A DNA stretch of 17,164 nucleotides from an uncultured Acetatifactor sp. (lineage in GTDB: Bacteria; Bacillota; Clostridia; Lachnospirales; Lachnospiraceae): assembly GCA_934394515.1 (NCBI GenBank), contig CAKRRU010000053.1, forward strand, positions 1 through 17,164, given 5' to 3'. Position numbers and translations under genes: made by a program. Positions 13,946-17,164 of the stretch are shown here, piece after piece (positions within the stretch are counted from its first letter, which is position 1; each line of letters begins with the position of its first letter). The notes below the pieces were generated by a model that saw only the letters and a list, made by a program, of their open reading frames with translations, was not told the origin of the DNA and did not search any database.

Positions 13946-15112
13946 TTACAGTTCTTTCAGCTGGATCCTGCGCGCAACGCTCAGCACCAGCCCGATCTCC
14001 GACAGCAGGAACAATGCCGAGGAACCGCCGTAACTGATAAACGGCAGGGAGATTCCCGTATTGGGAATAGAGTTGGTGACTACGGCGATGTTCAGGATTG
14101 CCTGAATTGCGATATGTCCCATAACCCCTACCACCAGCATGGCTCCGAACAGATCCGGTGCGTTATTGGCAATGACCATCATTCGCCACAGCAGCATGAT
14201 AAACATCAGAATAATGGCAACCGCACCGAACAATCCCAGTTCCTCACAGATGATGGAAAAGATCATATCGTTCTGTGCCTCGGGTAAGAAGCTCAGCTTC
14301 TGCATACTCTGTCCCAGTCCCTTGCCCCAGATGCCGCCGCTGCCGATGGCATACAGTGCCTGCAGGGTCTGGAAACCTTTATCCTGTGCCTGACTCTCCG
14401 GATTCAGCCATGCCTGGATTCTCGCCAGACGGAAGGTACCCGTCTTATCTCCCATCTGTACAACTGCAAATACCAACAGTGCCGCAGCTGCTACCACACT
14501 CAGACCCATGATAATGAATTTTTTATAATCCGGGCTTGCCACAAATACCATGAGTACAGCGATTCCCATGATAATGATAGCAGAACTTAAGTTATCCGTA
14601 ATGATATATACACATGCCGCGATGGGCATCGGTGCCGCCATCATAATGAAAAAGCCTTTCATGGTGCGGACGCCTTTCCCCATCTTGCACACCAGGCTCG
14701 CCAGGAACAGGATCATACACAGCTTCGCCACCTCCGCAGGCTGTAAATTGAATCCCGTACCCGGGATACCGATCCACCGCGTTGCACCATGGGAGCTGAT
14801 ACCCAGCGGTGTTTTTACCAGGAAGATCAGAACCATCGACACCACATAGCCCAATACAGCGAACCTTTCCCAGAAGTTATAGGGAATATTGGCAATGATC
14901 ATCATTCCCACCAGACCGATGATATTCGCGATCAGCTGTTTCTTCATATAATAGGCAGCGTCCCCAAAAGAATCATATGCTTCATAGGAGCTGGCCGAAT
15001 AGATCATGATCAATCCGAATCCCAGCAAAAACAGCACGATAAAAAGCAGGCTGTAGTCAAAAAAGTATTCGGATTGTTGTTTCTTTTTACGTCTTCTCCG
15101 CGTTTCCGCCAT
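13946..15112 (-). CDS. ftsW: SEDS-family peptidoglycan polymerase FtsW (SpoVE-like)
   Basis: An integral membrane lipid II polymerase of the SEDS family (FtsW/RodA/SpoVE), working with a class B penicillin-binding protein at the septum. Of 388 residues, an Arg/Lys-rich N-terminus is followed by about ten membrane helices. Conserved points: WIGIPGTGFNLQPAEVAKL (113-131), QAWLNP (233-238), GKGLGQSMQKLSFLPEAQNDMIF with the likely catalytic D282, and the C-terminal signature SIPNTGISLPFISYGGSS (348-365). Starts at ATG 15112, with AAGGAG eleven bases upstream, a slightly long gap. It lies 36 bases after murD. Position in a dcw cluster favours division (ftsW); a sporulation role (spoVE) or both cannot be separated from sequence. 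Confidence 0.94.
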   Translation of the reverse strand: MAETRRRRKKKQQSEYFFDYSLLFIVLFLLGFGLIMIYSASSYEAYDSFGDAAYYMKKQLIANIIGLVGMMIIANIPYNFWERFAVLGYVVSMVLIFLVKTPLGISSHGATRWIGIPGTGFNLQPAEVAKLCMILFLASLVCKMGKGVRTMKGFFIMMAAPMPIAACVYIITDNLSSAIIIMGIAVLMVFVASPDYKKFIIMGLSVVAAAALLVFAVVQMGDKTGTFRLARIQAWLNPESQAQDKGFQTLQALYAIGSGGIWGKGLGQSMQKLSFLPEAQNDMIFSIICEELGLFGAVAIILMFIMLLWRMMVIANNAPDLFGAMLVVGVMGHIAIQAILNIAVVTNSIPNTGISLPFISYGGSSALFLLSEIGLVLSVARRIQLKEL

Positions 15113-15148
15113 GCCTGCTTTTACTCCTTATTCCAAAATTATAGTTGT

Positions 15149-16516
15149 TTAATCCGCCAGTCCGTGCACATATTCCTTGAACAGCTGTCCTCTGACCTCA
15201 TAGTTCGGGAACATTCCCCAGCTTGCGCAGGCCGGAGACAACAGTACCGCATCACCCGGCTCTGCCAGTTCGGTACATAGCTTCAGGCATTCTTCATACG
15301 TATCTGCGAAACGGATCTTGTCAAAGCCATGTTTTCTGGCACACTCGGCGATCTTCTCTCTCGTCTGGCCGATCAGCACCAGACATTTGACCTTGCCGTC
15401 AAAGCTGTCGATCCACTCATCATACTCGCTCTGTTTATCATAACCGCCGCCGATCAGTACGGTGGGTTTGCTCATAGCCTTAATGCCCTGGATAGCCGCA
15501 TCGGGATTGGTTCCTTTAGAATCATTGTAATAATCCACACCGCCCTTGGTCGCTACGAATTCGATTCTGTGCTCTACCGCATGGAATCCGCGGATCACAT
15601 TAAGGATCGTCTCCATAGGTACCTGCATGCCTTCCGCAATGGCAATGGCTGCCATGACATTTTCCACATTGCATAAGCCTACAAGATTCATATCCTTATG
15701 GATATCCATGAGAACGGTCTCTTCCCCGTTTACGCTCTTGATGATCTTGTCTCCGCGCAGGAAGTAACCGTCCTTCAACTCCTGATGAGAGGAAAACAGT
15801 ACCGGAGTCGCGGGGCATCTGACTGCGAAATCTCTGGTGTAATCGTTGTCATAATTCAGTACACAGATATCTGCCTTTGTCTGATGGGAAGCGATTGCTT
15901 CCTTGGCAGCCACGTAAGCTTCCATGGTATGATGTCTGTTCAGATGATCCGGTGTGATATTCAGGATCGCGGATACCACCGGATGAAACGTATGTATTGT
16001 CTCCAGCTGGAAGGAACTGATCTCTCCGACGGTGACGCTGTCTTTGGAAGTCTTATCTGCTTCCAGGGTATACGGGTTACCGATATTACCTACCACAAAT
16101 GTCCGGTTCGCACCGAAATGCGCTTTCATGATCTCTCCGGTCAGTGTCGTGGTGGTCGTCTTACCATTGGTACCGGTGATGGCGATCACTCTTCCCTGTT
16201 CTGCGAGGAATCCCAGTTCGATCTCGCCTAAGATCTGTACGCCTCTGTCTCTCATACGGTTCACCAGGGGAATATCCGTAGGCACTCCGGGGCTTAATAC
16301 TGCTGCCCGGATGCTCAGTTCCACGTCTTCCGGGAGAACGCCTGCGATGCAGGCTGCCTTACTTCCTTCCGGCAGTTTTGCCGCCAGATCTTCTTTTGTC
16401 AATTTATCACTGCTGTCATACAGAACCACGTCTGCGTTATATTTTTCCAATAATTTCACTGCACCGATGCCGCTGATGCCGGAACCGATGACAAGAACTT
16501 TTTGTCCTTCTAACAT
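15149..16516 (-). CDS. murD: UDP-N-acetylmuramoyl-L-alanine:D-glutamate ligase
   Basis: ATP-dependent cytoplasmic ligase adding D-glutamate to UDP-MurNAc-L-Ala. The 455-residue protein has the three Mur ligase domains: an N-terminal Rossmann-like substrate domain (VLVIGSGISGIGAVKLL, 8-23; SPGVP, 75-79), the central ATPase with GTNGKTTTT (115-123), GEISSFQLE (164-172) and NITPDHLNRH (186-195), and a C-terminal domain with YYNDSKGTNPDAA and the MurD-specific end SPACASWGMFPNYEVRG. ATG 16516 is preceded by GTAGGAAA, a modest ribosome site. First gene of the murD-ftsW-murA-ftsQ-ftsZ run, with a perfect TATAAT upstream. In many Firmicutes mraY stands before murD; here it is not adjacent. Confidence 0.97.
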   Translation of the reverse strand: MLEGQKVLVIGSGISGIGAVKLLEKYNADVVLYDSSDKLTKEDLAAKLPEGSKAACIAGVLPEDVELSIRAAVLSPGVPTDIPLVNRMRDRGVQILGEIELGFLAEQGRVIAITGTNGKTTTTTLTGEIMKAHFGANRTFVVGNIGNPYTLEADKTSKDSVTVGEISSFQLETIHTFHPVVSAILNITPDHLNRHHTMEAYVAAKEAIASHQTKADICVLNYDNDYTRDFAVRCPATPVLFSSHQELKDGYFLRGDKIIKSVNGEETVLMDIHKDMNLVGLCNVENVMAAIAIAEGMQVPMETILNVIRGFHAVEHRIEFVATKGGVDYYNDSKGTNPDAAIQGIKAMSKPTVLIGGGYDKQSEYDEWIDSFDGKVKCLVLIGQTREKIAECARKHGFDKIRFADTYEECLKLCTELAEPGDAVLLSPACASWGMFPNYEVRGQLFKEYVHGLAD

Positions 16517-16562
16517 TTTCCTACCATACCTTTCTGTACTTTCTGTAAAAGTCCATTAGTTC

Positions 16563-16591
16563 ATTATAACGCATTCCCGTCGATTGGGGAA
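16563..16591 (-). promoter_or_regulatory. Probable promoter of the division/wall cluster
   Basis: A perfect TATAAT (16568-16563) on the minus strand, 46 bases before the murD ATG. The hexamer 17 bases further upstream (TTCCCC) is a poor -35, so strength may be moderate. Confidence 0.5.
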
Positions 16592-16609
16592 GAAAATTTT
16601 GCAGGAGCC

Positions 16610-16653
16610 ACAAAACAACGGAGCCCTCTGACATATATATGTCGGAGGGCTCC
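16610..16653 (-). terminator. Terminator of the acidic small gene
   Basis: Arms GGAGCCCTC / GAGGGCTCC extended by GACATA / TATGTC (16620-16653), with one mismatch in minus-strand RNA, followed by GTTGTTTTG. It is 20 bases past the stop at 16674 and separates that gene from murD. Confidence 0.8.
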
Positions 16654-16673
16654 ATTTCATTCCATGATTCTGT

Positions 16674-16937
16674 TCACGCTTCTACGATCAGATATCTGCC
16701 GTCTCCGATGGCGAAGACTTCATCCGCTTCCAGGATCTCATCGTCTACAGCACCATCCACGTCCATGCCGGCTTCATCAAAATATTCAATGACGTCGTCC
16801 ACGGAATCTACCACGACGGCCATGCATTCCTCCAGAAAATCTTCTGCCTCATCCAGTGTCTCTGCTACAGGTTCCGGAAAGAGCTGGAGCTGTTTGTCCA
16901 GGAAGCATTCCAGTACTGCATCATCATATTCACGCAT
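16674..16937 (-). CDS. Highly acidic small protein, function unknown
   Basis: An 87-residue protein with 29 Asp/Glu and only three Lys/Arg, so strongly negative at neutral pH. It has no signal peptide or membrane segment. Hydrophobic residues recur at helical spacing in the middle (AVVVDSVDDVIEYFDEAGMD) and the end is DGRYLIVEA, suggesting a small folded alpha/beta domain rather than a disordered tail. ATG 16937 follows GGAGG by seven bases, a strong site, and a good promoter and terminator enclose the gene, so it is clearly expressed as its own unit. I do not recognise the family. Its place just before the division cluster may be chance because a terminator stands between. Confidence 0.85.
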   Translation of the reverse strand: MREYDDAVLECFLDKQLQLFPEPVAETLDEAEDFLEECMAVVVDSVDDVIEYFDEAGMDVDGAVDDEILEADEVFAIGDGRYLIVEA

Positions 16938-16979
16938 ACTTTTACCTCCGAGTTTTACGAAAATGTCTTATCTGTTCTC

Positions 16980-17008
16980 ATCATAATATGGATATAGAGT
17001 TACGTCAA
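16980..17008 (-). promoter_or_regulatory. Promoter of the acidic small gene
   Basis: On the minus strand TTGACG (17008-17003), 17 bases, TATGAT (16985-16980), some 43 bases before the ATG at 16937. Confidence 0.8.
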
Positions 17009-17059
17009 TCTCTTATTTGATACTTGCAAAAATACACTAAATTGAAAGTTAGTCAATGA

Positions 17060-17164
17060 TCACTGGCTAACCGGACGAACTCCCGGAACGAACAGAATGC
17101 CTTCCGGCAGCTGTAACGTCTCCGAGTGTGAATTCCCTAAAGAAGTGGATATAGTATCCCAAAT
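17060..17164 (-). CDS. C-terminal end of an unidentified protein, cut by window edge
   Basis: On the minus strand a frame open from the window end runs 34 codons to TGA (17062-17060), ending LQLPEGILFVPGVRPVSQ. No start is in view and no family can be named from so little. Its orientation and position before a promoter fit a real gene end, but 34 open codons are weak evidence. Confidence 0.4.
   Translation of the reverse strand: MWDTISTSLGNSHSETLQLPEGILFVPGVRPVSQ

Noticed and set aside
13159..14037. A 292-codon plus-strand frame opposite murA and the ftsW end.
   Set aside because: It is antisense to murA, whose catalytic residues are intact, and it crosses the ftsW end; its product has no domain pattern.
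1..17164. Mobile elements, CRISPR arrays, toxin-antitoxin or defence modules.
   Set aside because: No transposase, integrase, repeat-spacer pattern or paired toxin genes were found in either strand; the tRNAs are not flanked by integrase genes or repeated tRNA ends.

Overview
The window looks like chromosomal DNA of a low-to-moderate G+C Gram-positive anaerobe, most likely a Lachnospiraceae (Clostridia) member such as Blautia or a relative. The basis is strong GGAGG ribosome sites, sigma-A type promoters, a FucO-type propanediol oxidoreductase, a fused homocysteine methyltransferase/MTHFR, large lipoprotein solute-binding proteins and a Firmicutes-type division/cell-wall (dcw) cluster. The genus assignment is inference. 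I see no phage, insertion sequence, CRISPR array or toxin/defence island, and nearly everything is housekeeping or lineage-specific small genes.

Left part (1-5100), all minus strand: the 5' part of a tRNA-Leu(CAG) with its promoter; a 256-residue Cys- and Pro-free protein resembling the C-terminal part of the flagellar cap protein FliD; the fused homocysteine S-methyltransferase/methylenetetrahydrofolate reductase; fucO (lactaldehyde/1,2-propanediol oxidoreductase); and a TetR-family regulator probably connected with fucO. Upstream of the regulator is what looks like a decayed small lipoprotein gene without an in-frame start.

Middle (5200-8330): a self-contained plus-strand tRNA-Leu unit with promoter and terminator, whose anticodon reads AAG; on the opposite strand a small gene with its own promoter, broken by a single in-frame TGA; then a 754-residue lipoprotein joining a propeller-like N-terminal half to an ABC-type solute-binding C-terminal half, with no permease or ATPase genes beside it.

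Right part (8327-17164), all minus strand: ftsH as a single-gene unit with its own promoter and a bidirectional-looking terminator region before it; then the division/peptidoglycan cluster, transcribed murD - ftsW - murA - ftsQ - ftsZ. MurD and MurA act in the cytoplasmic precursor pathway, FtsW polymerises lipid II at the septum, FtsQ (DivIB) bridges the divisome, and FtsZ forms the ring. murG, normally between ftsW and murA/ftsQ in related clusters, is absent here. Upstream of murD is a short, extremely acidic protein of unknown function with its own promoter and terminator, then the C-terminal end of an unidentified gene running off the window.

I did not find a clear new multi-gene system. 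The points most worth a second look are the A34 tRNA-Leu, the UGA-interrupted small gene, the FliD-like protein without visible flagellar context, the orphan propeller/solute-binding fusion, and several inverted repeats lying on promoters.
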